This document shows positions 9,171 through 17,897 of a DNA stretch of 64,000 nucleotides, piece after piece. The notes under the pieces were generated by a model that saw only the letters and a list, made by a program, of their open reading frames with translations, had not been told where the DNA came from and did no database searches. The DNA comes from Butyrivibrio sp. NC2002. GTDB lineage: Bacteria; Bacillota; Clostridia; Lachnospirales; Lachnospiraceae. The stretch is taken from positions 679,149-743,148 of the forward strand of contig NZ_KL370880.1 of assembly GCF_000702265.1 (NCBI RefSeq). The letters are read 5' to 3'. The position numbers and the translations under genes were made by a program. Position 1 is the first letter of the stretch, and each line of letters opens with the position of its first letter.

Positions 9171-9539
9171 ATGAGAAAAAGAATTCTTATAGCCGATGAT
9201 ACAGCTTTTTTTAGAGAGATGCTCAGGAATATTTTAAAACAAAGTGATTACGAGATTGTTGGTGAAGCAACTACCGGAGAACAGGCTGTTAAGATGTATG
9301 AAGAGAAAAAACCTGACCTTGTTATTCTCGACATCAATATGCCTGTTATGAATGGAATAGATGCGCTGACTGAAATCATGACTGCACATCCTGATGCCAA
9401 TGTTATCATGTGTTCCGACCAGAAACAGGAACCGATGATTGTTATTGCGCTTAAACGTGGAGCGAAGGATTTTGTTATCAAACCCTTCCTCTCAACTGAT
9501 GTATATCATGCTATTGATAAGGTTTTCGGGAAAGATTGA
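9171..9539 (+). CDS. CheY-like single-domain response regulator
   Basis: 122-residue receiver domain with no output domain. Phospho-acceptor Asp54 lies in VILDINMPVMNG; the acidic pair is ADD near residue 8, the switch Ser/Thr is in MCSDQK, and the conserved Lys is in FVIKPF. ATG 9171 follows AGGGGGC; an in-frame ATG at 9126 would add a 15-residue hydrophobic stretch without a ribosome site and is rejected. It ends 12 bases before the cellulase-synthase fusion gene, so both probably share one transcript and the receiver may modulate that synthase. No histidine kinase is nearby. Confidence 0.9.
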   Translation: MRKRILIADDTAFFREMLRNILKQSDYEIVGEATTGEQAVKMYEEKKPDLVILDINMPVMNGIDALTEIMTAHPDANVIMCSDQKQEPMIVIALKRGAKDFVIKPFLSTDVYHAIDKVFGKD

Positions 9540-9551
9540 GAATGATAGATT

Positions 9552-12500
9552 ATGCGTGCGAGGGTAAGCTTATTTTATAGGATTACGCTGATTTTAGTTG
9601 TAGTTCTTGCTTTTGCTTGCGTCTTCCTTTATCAGGGCAGCTATGTGCTTAAAAGTAGTGCTGCCGGGGAAGAGGTTAGTGTAGCGCGCCCTTCAAATTC
9701 GGGAAAACTTCATGTTGATGGTGTAAATCTGTGTGGTGAGAATGGAGAAGCTGTGCAGCTTCGCGGTATCAGCACACATGGTCTTACATGGTATCCGGAG
9801 TATATCGACAAGGATGTATTTTGTGAGCTTGCAGATGATTGGAACTGTAATCTCATAAGACTTGCCATGTACTCCGAAGTTTATTGTAACGGTGAAAAAA
9901 AAGAAAGCCTAAGGCTGGTGGAAAAAGGCATAGAAGCGGCAATCGCTGCTGATATGTATGTGCTTGTAGACTGGCACGTTCTAAATGACAAGGATCCTAA
10001 CATCAATAAAGACGAGGCCTTAGAGTTCTTTGATCATATTTCTTCAAAATATTCACAATATCCTAACTTAATATTTGAAATCTGTAATGAGCCAAATGGC
10101 GATACAACCTGGGATGATATTACCAGGTACAGTAATGAGTTAATACCTGTTATCAGAAAAAACATGGAGGATTCGGTCATCATAATCGGAACTCCAAACT
10201 ATGACAGAAATCTTGTGCCTGCAATACAAAGACCACTTAAATATGACAATGTGATGTATTCACTGCATTTCTATGCTGCAAGCCACTATGACGATCTGTT
10301 TGATGAACTGGTAAATGCCAGAGAGAGTGGACTGCCTGTTTTTGTAACGGAGTGTGGAATATCCTCGGAAAGCGGTGATGGAACAGTTGATAAGGAAAAT
10401 GCAATAAGGTGGTTTGAGTATCTTCTTGAAAATAATATTGGATTTACTGTTTGGAATCTGTCAGATAAACAGGAGACCAGTTCATTTTTCAGAGCTCGCT
10501 CCAAAATAACGATCCCTATAAAGGATGAGATCCTGACAGGTACAGGCAAGTGGATCAGGGAACTGATAAGAGGAACAAAGCCCTCTGAGATTCCTGCATT
10601 TGATGAGGAGTTTGAAAGAGATAAGCCAAATGCCATAAATACTTTCATAAGCAGGTCTGTTACTGAAGATGGGTTTATCCAGATCGACAGGTGGGGCATT
10701 TATGCACTGATTTCTCTGCTTATTATGGCAGCTGCGCTGTTGACTAAGGATGTATATCGTACATTTTTCAGAAACAAGTGGACGACATTTTATGATGCTT
10801 ATACAAAAGAAGAACTTGCAGGATGGAGTAAGAACAATAAGAACGACATAATTTATGCGAAAATGCTGTTGCTTGTAAGTGTATTTTATACGTTGATATA
10901 TCTGATATGGAGAATTACAGGTTCGATTCCTTTTGAAAGTGGACCCCTGGCGGTAACAGCAAGCGTACTCCTGCTCATCGTAGAAATCATCGGATTTATT
11001 GAATCGGTAGCTTTATATGTAAATCTCCTGGGACTTAAGAATCATCCGCTTCCCGAAATTGCTGATGATGAGTACCCTGATGTGGATATTTTTATTGCGA
11101 CCTATAACGAAGGTGAGGATATTCTGCTGAAGACCATAAATGGTTGTAAACACCTGAAATATCCTGATAAAAATAAAGTCCATATCTGGGTTTGCGATGA
11201 CAACAGAAGAAGCAGCATGAGAGAACTTGCACAGAATATGGGGGTCGGATATTTTGACAGGCCGGACAACAAGGGTGCAAAGGCAGGTAATCTTAACAAT
11301 GCTCTTGCAAAAACATCTTCGCCATACGTTGTTACACTCGACAGCGATATGATAGTTAAGAGTGACTTTTTGCTTAAGACCATCCCGTATTTTATTGATG
11401 TGGAGAAAAGAAATCAGGGTAAGAAAGAGGAAGACAAGATACATTTGGGCCTTTTGCAGTCACCACAGTGCTTCTATGATCGTGATGTTTTCCAGCATGC
11501 GCTTTACTCTGAAAGAAGAGCGCCCAATGAGCAGGATTTCTTTTACAGGACTATTGAGGTTGCAAAGACAACAACCAACAGTGTCATCTACGGCGGTTCC
11601 AATACTGTGATTTCAAGGCAGGCGCTTGAGGACATAGGCGGATTTTATACAGAGTCCATAACGGAAGATTTTGCTACGGGAATGCTTATTGAGGCAAAAG
11701 GCTACGTGAGCATGGCTATAGCTGAACCGCTTGCCAGCGGACAGACACCCCATACGTTTAAGGAGCATATCAAACAAAGAAGCAGATGGGGCAGAGGAGT
11801 TATTGTTACAGCCAGAAAGCTTAAACTTATCCGCAGAAAGGATATCAATCTGGCGCAGAAGCTCAGCTATCTTAGCTCAGTCATATATTGGTATTCACCG
11901 ATGAAAAATATGATATATATGCTCTCTCCGATTGTTTTTGCAACCTTTGGGATACCTGTTCTTAAATGCAACTGGCTGGAACTGCTGGTGTTCTGGTTCC
12001 AGATGTATATGATTCAGGATATTACACTTAGAGTAATAAGTAAAAATACAATATCCACCAAGTGGTCGGGAATCTATGAAACAAGCACCATGCCGGGGCT
12101 TTTTATGCCGATATTGAAGGAAAGCCTTGGAATAACAATGTCAACCTTCAAGGTTACGGATAAATCAGCAAAACCGGTAAAACAGTCATTGGATATTAAG
12201 GAAATGCTTCCGTTTATTATTCTGACTGTTTTGTCTGTAGCGGGAATAATCAGGGTTATCACTATATTTGAGTCCTTGCAGATCGTGAGCCTTCTCATTC
12301 TTTTATTCTGGATGATAAGAAATCTGTACTTCCTGATCATGGCAATGTTCCTTATAGACGGCAGGGAGTCCGATGCAGAGCCGGTTGAGGTTATAGATGC
12401 AGAACCGGTTGAGGTTAAGATCCTTCACGGAAAAGGAAAGGGAGAGATATCATACGGAGTTACAACAAGGCTTACAGAGCATAGCATACGAGTTTTTCTC

Positions 12501-12791
12501 GATGAAGGGGAAGGCGTATACAGAGGTGCATCTGTGGAGGTTACGATAGACAACGGAGAGTACAGAGTTGTATTTGACGGAACGGTTACACATGTTCATT
12601 TGTCAAAGGATGGAAGTAAGGCAAATTACAGCATCGAGATACTTGATCTTGGAAATTACAAAGAAGAGTACTTACAGATATTGTTTGACAGAATACCATC
12701 GCTTCCGCAATCTCTTCAGAGAGATTTTGGAATAGTTTCGCACCTGTGGCAGAACATTGTACACAGAGTAGCGAGAGCAAGACAAAGTTAA
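9552..12791 (+). CDS. GH5 cellulase fused to BcsA-like beta-glucan synthase with PilZ-like tail
   Basis: 1079-residue membrane protein. Order: TM1 (about 9-32); GH5 domain (about 50-340) with acid/base Glu180 in EICNEPNG and nucleophile Glu267 in FVTECG; TM2 (about 377-397), TM3 and TM4 (about 437-500); GT2 synthase domain with all processive motifs, Asp549/550 in VCDDN, Asp597/599 in LDSDM, Asp706 in TEDF and Gln742-Trp746 in QRSRW; four more membrane segments; PilZ-like domain (about 955-1060). Four helices before GT2 place it in the cytosol and GH5 outside, i.e. in the TM1-TM2 loop. Likely makes cellulose or a mixed-linkage beta-glucan and trims it outside. The PilZ lacks the c-di-GMP residues. 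The start has a weak ribosome site, suggesting coupling to the receiver gene. Confidence 0.88.
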   Translation: MRARVSLFYRITLILVVVLAFACVFLYQGSYVLKSSAAGEEVSVARPSNSGKLHVDGVNLCGENGEAVQLRGISTHGLTWYPEYIDKDVFCELADDWNCNLIRLAMYSEVYCNGEKKESLRLVEKGIEAAIAADMYVLVDWHVLNDKDPNINKDEALEFFDHISSKYSQYPNLIFEICNEPNGDTTWDDITRYSNELIPVIRKNMEDSVIIIGTPNYDRNLVPAIQRPLKYDNVMYSLHFYAASHYDDLFDELVNARESGLPVFVTECGISSESGDGTVDKENAIRWFEYLLENNIGFTVWNLSDKQETSSFFRARSKITIPIKDEILTGTGKWIRELIRGTKPSEIPAFDEEFERDKPNAINTFISRSVTEDGFIQIDRWGIYALISLLIMAAALLTKDVYRTFFRNKWTTFYDAYTKEELAGWSKNNKNDIIYAKMLLLVSVFYTLIYLIWRITGSIPFESGPLAVTASVLLLIVEIIGFIESVALYVNLLGLKNHPLPEIADDEYPDVDIFIATYNEGEDILLKTINGCKHLKYPDKNKVHIWVCDDNRRSSMRELAQNMGVGYFDRPDNKGAKAGNLNNALAKTSSPYVVTLDSDMIVKSDFLLKTIPYFIDVEKRNQGKKEEDKIHLGLLQSPQCFYDRDVFQHALYSERRAPNEQDFFYRTIEVAKTTTNSVIYGGSNTVISRQALEDIGGFYTESITEDFATGMLIEAKGYVSMAIAEPLASGQTPHTFKEHIKQRSRWGRGVIVTARKLKLIRRKDINLAQKLSYLSSVIYWYSPMKNMIYMLSPIVFATFGIPVLKCNWLELLVFWFQMYMIQDITLRVISKNTISTKWSGIYETSTMPGLFMPILKESLGITMSTFKVTDKSAKPVKQSLDIKEMLPFIILTVLSVAGIIRVITIFESLQIVSLLILLFWMIRNLYFLIMAMFLIDGRESDAEPVEVIDAEPVEVKILHGKGKGEISYGVTTRLTEHSIRVFLDEGEGVYRGASVEVTIDNGEYRVVFDGTVTHVHLSKDGSKANYSIEILDLGNYKEEYLQILFDRIPSLPQSLQRDFGIVSHLWQNIVHRVARARQS

Positions 12792-12835
12792 GGGCTTTAA
12801 AAAATTACTTATAGTGCGAAAGGAGGAGATTTTTA

Positions 12836-13402
12836 ATGGCAGACAACAACAAATGGAGATGCAGGGCAGAGGATTTGAAGGGGACTCAGACAGAAAAGAA
12901 CCTTCAGGCTGCTTTTGCGGGAGAATCAGAAGCGAGAAATAAGTATACTTTCTTTGCTTCGAAGGCAAAGAAGGATGGATTTGTCCAGATATCCAATATC
13001 TTTGCTGAGACGGCTGCAAATGAAAAAGAGCATGCCGAAATATGGTACAAGATACTTACCGGAATCGGGTCAACTATTGAGAACCTGAAAACAGCTGCCG
13101 AAGGAGAAAGCTATGAGTGGAAGGAGATGTATCCTTCATTTGCAAAGACAGCCAGAGAAGAGGGATTTGATGAAATAGCAGAACTTTTTGAAGGTGTAGC
13201 TGCAATTGAAAAGGAGCATGAGGAGAGATATAAAAAGCTCCTTAAAAACATCGAGGACAAGATTGTATTTTCAAGAGACGGCGACTGTATCTGGCAGTGC
13301 GGAAATTGCGGTCATATTGTTATAGGACCTGATGCTCCTGAGGTTTGCCCGGTTTGCAATCACCCTCAGTCATACTTCCAGATCAAGGCAGAGAATTACT
13401 GA
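12836..13402 (+). CDS. rbr: rubrerythrin
   Basis: Non-haem di-iron peroxidase that reduces hydrogen peroxide in anaerobes. The 188-residue protein has the four-helix ferritin-like domain with the di-iron ligands ([27 protein letters not shown]) and a C-terminal rubredoxin-like iron site CGNCG...CPVCNH. Length matches the family. AAAGGAGGAG precedes the ATG. It is followed by desulfoferrodoxin after about 30 bases, a common pairing for superoxide/peroxide detoxification. Confidence 0.96.
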   Translation: MADNNKWRCRAEDLKGTQTEKNLQAAFAGESEARNKYTFFASKAKKDGFVQISNIFAETAANEKEHAEIWYKILTGIGSTIENLKTAAEGESYEWKEMYPSFAKTAREEGFDEIAELFEGVAAIEKEHEERYKKLLKNIEDKIVFSRDGDCIWQCGNCGHIVIGPDAPEVCPVCNHPQSYFQIKAENY

Positions 13403-13432
13403 TCAATTTTTCATAAAAAAAGGAGGAAAACA

Positions 13433-13807
13433 ATGAAATTCTATAAGTGCGAAAAATGCGGTAGTTTTGTTATTAAGATAAATGATGCAGCTTGCAATCC
13501 TGTCTGCTGCGGGGCTCCAATGACTGAGCTTGTTCCCGGTGCTACAGACGGCGCGCATGAGAAGCATGTGCCTGTTGTAACTGTTGACGGAAATAAGATA
13601 ACAGTTCAGGTAGGAGAAGTTGAACATCCCATGATGGATGCTCATTATATCCAATATATCTGGCTTGAAACAGATAAAGGCTTCATGCAGAAGGATCTGA
13701 AACCCGGTGATAAGCCGGTGGCAGAATTTGTTTTAGCTGACGGCGAAAAAGCTAAAGCTGCGTATGAATTCTGTAATCTGCATGGATTGTGGGTTAAAGA
13801 GATTTAA
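13433..13807 (+). CDS. dfx: desulfoferrodoxin (2Fe superoxide reductase)
   Basis: Reduces superoxide to hydrogen peroxide without making oxygen; the product can pass to rubrerythrin. The 124-residue protein has the N-terminal centre I cysteines Cys6-X2-Cys9-X15-Cys25-Cys26, so it is the two-iron class, and the centre II ligands HEKHVP, HPMMDAHYI and the C-terminal CNLHG. AGGAGG precedes the ATG. The gene is cotranscribed with rubrerythrin by spacing and with the following unknown gene (14-base gap). Confidence 0.96.
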   Translation: MKFYKCEKCGSFVIKINDAACNPVCCGAPMTELVPGATDGAHEKHVPVVTVDGNKITVQVGEVEHPMMDAHYIQYIWLETDKGFMQKDLKPGDKPVAEFVLADGEKAKAAYEFCNLHGLWVKEI

Positions 13808-13821
13808 TAAGGAGTTAAGAT

Positions 13822-15624
13822 ATGCCTATTAATGAAGTTCCGAGGTGGAAACAAAAGCTTATTGGGAGAGAGCATAGATGGACAAAATTGTATGAACTTT
13901 TTTACAACTCATATATGGGAGTTGGAGAAGCAGCTATTTCATCAGCAGGGGAAGTGATACCGGAAATAGTGGAAAATGCAACTTCTGATTCGAATTTTTT
14001 TGCGGCTCCTGTCAAAGTTATGGGCAAGAATTTCTATCCGGGAATCAAGACAGGCTTTATAAGAGACAAAATGAAAGTTTATGCGGCTGCAGGTGCTAAA
14101 AAGGCAACTGCGGCTGCGTTTAACAAAGGCGCCGAGGTGATACAAAATGCAGAGCTTGTAGATACTAAATTCAACATGACTGCATATGATGTAGAGCATG
14201 ACATTGTCACTAGCGGCGTTTATCTTAATGAAGAGAAAATTGCAGAACTCAAATCACAGACAGGGTACGATTTTAACAGCCAATACTTTATGGAAAAAGT
14301 AAAAAGGGCTATTCGCAGTGCGGGTGACAGGTTTAACGACTTTGAATGGCGCGAGATGATCATGCCGTATATATTAAAGACTGCATTCAAGGAAGAAATT
14401 GAACAAATGTATATGTTCATCTCCACAAATGCTAATGAAAACGGAGTGCTATCCACTGAACTTTTGGATAATACTCTTACAAAAGCTACGGGGATGATGA
14501 AAGATATTATTTCCGAATATACGACAAAGCTTGCTAATGATGCGGATGTTCTGGCTGTTCCGATGCGATTATCGTCGCATGAGCCGGATCCTATGAGCAG
14601 TGCGCTAAAACCTGAAGACATGACTGCAAAAGAAGAGAAGCGCTATGATCGTGCCAAAAAGAGCTTTGATAAAAACGGATCTTCTTTCATTTTGCATGAG
14701 TCGGAACTAAGACTTTATAGAGAAAGAGCACTTGCGGTTTTCAAAAATAAGAAACCCGCTGAAATAGAGCATGACTTTAATGAAAAGATGAACAGCGGTC
14801 TGACTGCCGGAAAGGGACTTGATGATAAAGAAGTCGTAAAGGCGGTTTTAGAGGTTAGAGAATTAAGAAAACGTTATAACAAGAGAGGATTTTTTAACAA
14901 GTATCTCTTTCATCCTTTTGATGCAAAAAAAGAGCGCGATGCATTAAACAGAATGAGAGGAGTGCTTAATGAAAGGTATTCTAAGGATGCTGTAGACAGA
15001 GTATTGCGGGATCAGGAATATGTTTCAAATGAAAGCTATAACGCTAAGAATCTGTATAATCTTGCTGATGCAAGTCCAAGAGATATGTGGAGTCAACATG
15101 TCGGAGATGTAGTTGGTTCTTACACTTTTAAGGTTATAAGAAAAATCGTTGATGATGCAGTTGCTCCTGTTACTAATATTGCGATAACAGGTGCAAAGAT
15201 CGCAGGAGGAATGATCAAAAGAGTCACCAATAAGGTCTACAATTATTTTAAAGGAGGCGCGGATAATGCTTCCGAAAATGAAGAACCTAAGCAAAATAAT
15301 ATCATCGAAGAAAACAGTGCTCTTATGCCGGAAGATGAGCCGCAAAATGACAACTCACAAAGTAAGAAAGTAAACATAAACAAGAATGAAAAAGAAGTGA
15401 TCAATGTGAATGGTGAGGAGTTTGTGGAGGCGGATTCTTTTGAAGAAGAGAATAATAATCCGGATGCGCATAAGGAAGGTACCAAGGTTATCTCTATAGA
15501 TGATCTGAAAAAGCGGGAGAATAAAGGTAACGAGAAAGCTGACCATCATGATAACAAGCTCCAAAAGGAGAAAGGACAGATTAAGAAAGACGGAAAAGAA
15601 AAGCTGATAGAGAATAATATATGA
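13822..15624 (+). CDS. uncharacterised 600-residue protein
   Basis: I do not recognise this protein. It begins 14 bases after desulfoferrodoxin behind AAGGAG, so it is probably in the same operon. No signal peptide. About residues 1-420 look mostly alpha-helical with many Lys/Glu pairs; residues about 440-480 form a short helical, Ala/Ile/Gly-rich stretch (VAPVTNIAITGAKIAGG) that could touch a membrane; the last 120 residues are an Asn/Lys/Glu-rich disordered tail. No catalytic motif seen. The gene is directly followed by a long GC-rich inverted repeat. Could be a structural or phage-derived protein; confidence that it is a real gene is high, function unknown. Confidence 0.8.
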   Translation: MPINEVPRWKQKLIGREHRWTKLYELFYNSYMGVGEAAISSAGEVIPEIVENATSDSNFFAAPVKVMGKNFYPGIKTGFIRDKMKVYAAAGAKKATAAAFNKGAEVIQNAELVDTKFNMTAYDVEHDIVTSGVYLNEEKIAELKSQTGYDFNSQYFMEKVKRAIRSAGDRFNDFEWREMIMPYILKTAFKEEIEQMYMFISTNANENGVLSTELLDNTLTKATGMMKDIISEYTTKLANDADVLAVPMRLSSHEPDPMSSALKPEDMTAKEEKRYDRAKKSFDKNGSSFILHESELRLYRERALAVFKNKKPAEIEHDFNEKMNSGLTAGKGLDDKEVVKAVLEVRELRKRYNKRGFFNKYLFHPFDAKKERDALNRMRGVLNERYSKDAVDRVLRDQEYVSNESYNAKNLYNLADASPRDMWSQHVGDVVGSYTFKVIRKIVDDAVAPVTNIAITGAKIAGGMIKRVTNKVYNYFKGGADNASENEEPKQNNIIEENSALMPEDEPQNDNSQSKKVNINKNEKEVINVNGEEFVEADSFEEENNNPDAHKEGTKVISIDDLKKRENKGNEKADHHDNKLQKEKGQIKKDGKEKLIENNI

Positions 15625-15626
15625 TA

Positions 15627-15712
15627 CTAGGGGACGGGGTTAGGGGATCATTTTCTGGCAAATTGTATTGTATTGCGTTTTCAGAAAATGGTCCCCTAAC
15701 CCCGTCCCCCAG
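15627..15712. repeat. long GC-rich inverted repeat, REP/MITE-like
   Basis: Two 31-bp arms (15627-15657 and 15682-15712) match at 29 of 31 positions around a 24-base AT-rich loop. The arms contain GGGGACGGGGTTAGGGG. Such GGGGACGG-type palindromes recur in clostridial genomes as small non-coding repeats; that is from memory. No transposase here. It starts 3 bases after the upstream stop codon and could also stop transcription, although no U-run follows. Confidence 0.75.
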
Positions 15713-15753
15713 GTTCACTACATTAAAATAAATCAATAAAAATGATTAAATTT

Positions 15754-15778
15754 ACCACTATTATTTATTTTTTGTGGT
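15754..15778. promoter_or_regulatory. spaced inverted repeat upstream of leuA-araC fusion
   Basis: ACCAC (15754-15758) and GTGGT (15774-15778) form 5-bp arms separated by 15 AT-rich bases; a third related half-site CCACAA occurs at about 15823. This is a weak candidate for an operator of the AraC-type domain encoded just downstream. Confidence 0.25.
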
Positions 15779-15845
15779 GTTAAAATAAAAAATATCAAAA
15801 AGTACATATGATTTTTATCTTGCCACAATATTTGAGGAGGACGTT

Positions 15846-17840
15846 ATGAAAAATTTCGAAAAGTATCAGAGACAGTATTTCATGCCACCCCGGATTTCCT
15901 ATGACTGGGTAAAAAAAGATTATTTAGATCATCCGCCTATCTGGTGTAGTGTGGATTTAAGAGATGGTAACCAGGCACTTATCGAGCCTATGAGTCTTGA
16001 TGAAAAGCTTGAGTTTTTTACCATGCTCGTTGAACTCGGATTTAAGGAAATTGAGATTGGATTTCCTGCTGCATCTGAGACAGAGTTTGAATTTGCGCGT
16101 ACTCTTATCGAGAAGAACATGATTCCCGATGATGTAACCGTTCAGGTTCTTACACAGGCAAGAGAGCATATCATAAAGAGAACCTTTGAAGCGGTTAAAG
16201 GTGCGCCTAAGGCGATCATTCATTTGTACAATTCCACTTCGGTTGCTCAAAGAGAGCAGGTATTTAAAAAGAATAAAGAGGATATCAAACAGATCGCTGT
16301 TGATGGAGCAAAGCTTCTTGCCAAGCTTGCAAGCGAGACAAGCGGAAACTTTTCGTTTGAATACTCACCAGAGAGTTTCCCGGGAACAGAGGTTGATTAT
16401 GCAGTAGAAGTCTGCAATGCGGTTCTTGATGTATGGAAGCCTACAAAAGAGAACAAGGTTATAATCAATATTCCCACAACGGTTGAGATTGCGATGCCTC
16501 ACGTTTTTGCAACTCAGGTTGAATATATACATAAAAATCTGAAATACAGAGATGCTGTAACTCTTTCACTTCATCCTCACAATGACAGAGGAACAGGCAT
16601 CAGTGATGCGGAGCTTGGATGCCTTGCGGGAGCTGACAGAATAGAGGGTACTCTTTTTGGAAACGGAGAAAGAACCGGTAATGTTGATATAGTGACACTT
16701 GCAATCAACATGTATTCTCACGGCGTAGATCCGGGACTTGATTTTAGCAATATTAATAAGATAGGCGAAACCTATGAGAGACTTACAAGAATGCGCATAT
16801 TTGAGCGCCAGCCCTACGCAGGACAGCTTGTGTTTACAGCATTTTCCGGATCTCATCAGGATGCTATCAGTAAGGGCTTTTCATGGCATGAAGCAGGAAA
16901 AGATAATGGTATATGGACAGTTCCGTATCTGCCGATCGATCCCAAGGATCTTGGAAGAGAATATGACGGCGACGTTATCAGAATTAATTCTCAGTCAGGA
17001 AAAGGTGGCGTAAGCTATATTCTTAAGACAAATTATGGTATGATGGTGCCTAGGGAAATGCAGGCGGATGTCAGCTACACTATCAAGGACGTATCCGACA
17101 GAGAACATGCCGAGCTTGCACCCGGACGTATTTATCAGATATTCGAAGATAAATATGTTCACAACGAATCAGTATTCAAGGTACTGGATGTTCATTTTAA
17201 GCAGGTAAACGGAATACTTGCCCAGGTTACGATCTCTCATGCAGGAAAAGAGCATGTTATTGAGGCTAACGGAAACGGTCGTCTCGATGCGGTAAGTAAT
17301 GCTTTTAAGCTTTACTTCAATATCAGCTATGAGCTCTCTGTTTATGAGGAACATGCGCTTAGCAGAGGTTCATCCTCCAAGGCATGTACCTACGTTGGCA
17401 TAACCTGTGGCGGCAGTAAGTTCTGGGGAGTTGGCATAGACGAGGATATCATCAGATCCTCAATAAATGCGCTTACAGTTGCTGTGAATCAGCTTGATCA
17501 GGTAAAATCAAGTACAGATGCCAAAGATGAACGAATTAGTGCTATACTTAATTATATTCAGGAGAACTATCTTACAGTTACTCTTGATGATCTTTCGAGA
17601 GAGTTTTATCTCTCTAAGCCGTATTTGTCAAAATATATTAAAGAGAAATCGGGCATGACTTTTGGCGAGAACGTCAAGAAGATCAGACTTAAGAAAGCCA
17701 GCATCCTTCTTAAGAACGGAAACATGAAGGTAGAACGCGTTGCGGAAGCAGCAGGATACCAGAATGTTGAGCATTTCAACAGACTCTTTAAGAAAAAATA
17801 CGGCATGACACCGGTGCAGTATCGCAGCAGTAGCCGCTGA
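15846..17840 (+). CDS. leuA: 2-isopropylmalate synthase with C-terminal AraC-type DNA-binding domain
   Basis: 664 residues. Residues 1-555 are a complete LeuA of the long (yeast-like) type: [11 protein letters not shown] catalytic/metal motif near residue 38, HPHNDRG metal ligands, [10 protein letters not shown], and a C-terminal LeuA allosteric domain ending near residue 552. The catalytic part condenses acetyl-CoA with 2-oxoisovalerate, the first step to leucine. Residues 561-664 are a full AraC/XylS double helix-turn-helix: [22 protein letters not shown], then [28 protein letters not shown]. The two parts are in one uninterrupted frame with a short Asp/Ser linker (about 553-560). GAGGAGG precedes the ATG. 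No leuB, leuC or leuD neighbours. The natural inference is a leucine-sensing enzyme-regulator; untested. Confidence 0.93.
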   Translation: MKNFEKYQRQYFMPPRISYDWVKKDYLDHPPIWCSVDLRDGNQALIEPMSLDEKLEFFTMLVELGFKEIEIGFPAASETEFEFARTLIEKNMIPDDVTVQVLTQAREHIIKRTFEAVKGAPKAIIHLYNSTSVAQREQVFKKNKEDIKQIAVDGAKLLAKLASETSGNFSFEYSPESFPGTEVDYAVEVCNAVLDVWKPTKENKVIINIPTTVEIAMPHVFATQVEYIHKNLKYRDAVTLSLHPHNDRGTGISDAELGCLAGADRIEGTLFGNGERTGNVDIVTLAINMYSHGVDPGLDFSNINKIGETYERLTRMRIFERQPYAGQLVFTAFSGSHQDAISKGFSWHEAGKDNGIWTVPYLPIDPKDLGREYDGDVIRINSQSGKGGVSYILKTNYGMMVPREMQADVSYTIKDVSDREHAELAPGRIYQIFEDKYVHNESVFKVLDVHFKQVNGILAQVTISHAGKEHVIEANGNGRLDAVSNAFKLYFNISYELSVYEEHALSRGSSSKACTYVGITCGGSKFWGVGIDEDIIRSSINALTVAVNQLDQVKSSTDAKDERISAILNYIQENYLTVTLDDLSREFYLSKPYLSKYIKEKSGMTFGENVKKIRLKKASILLKNGNMKVERVAEAAGYQNVEHFNRLFKKKYGMTPVQYRSSSR

Positions 17841-17851
17841 TAACTGATAGA

Positions 17852-17878
17852 TTCCCGGAATGGGAAAATTTTTAATTT
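17852..17878 (+). terminator. weak terminator after leuA-araC
   Basis: TTCCC-GGAAT-GGGAA hairpin followed by AT-rich sequence with T-runs. The stem is short, so readthrough into the next gene is likely. Confidence 0.35.
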
Positions 17879-17897
17879 TTTATTAGGGGAGGACAAA

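Noticed and set aside
12372..12414. tandem DAEPVEV repeat as a separate repeat element
   Set aside because: Only two copies inside a coding linker; noted with the fusion protein instead.
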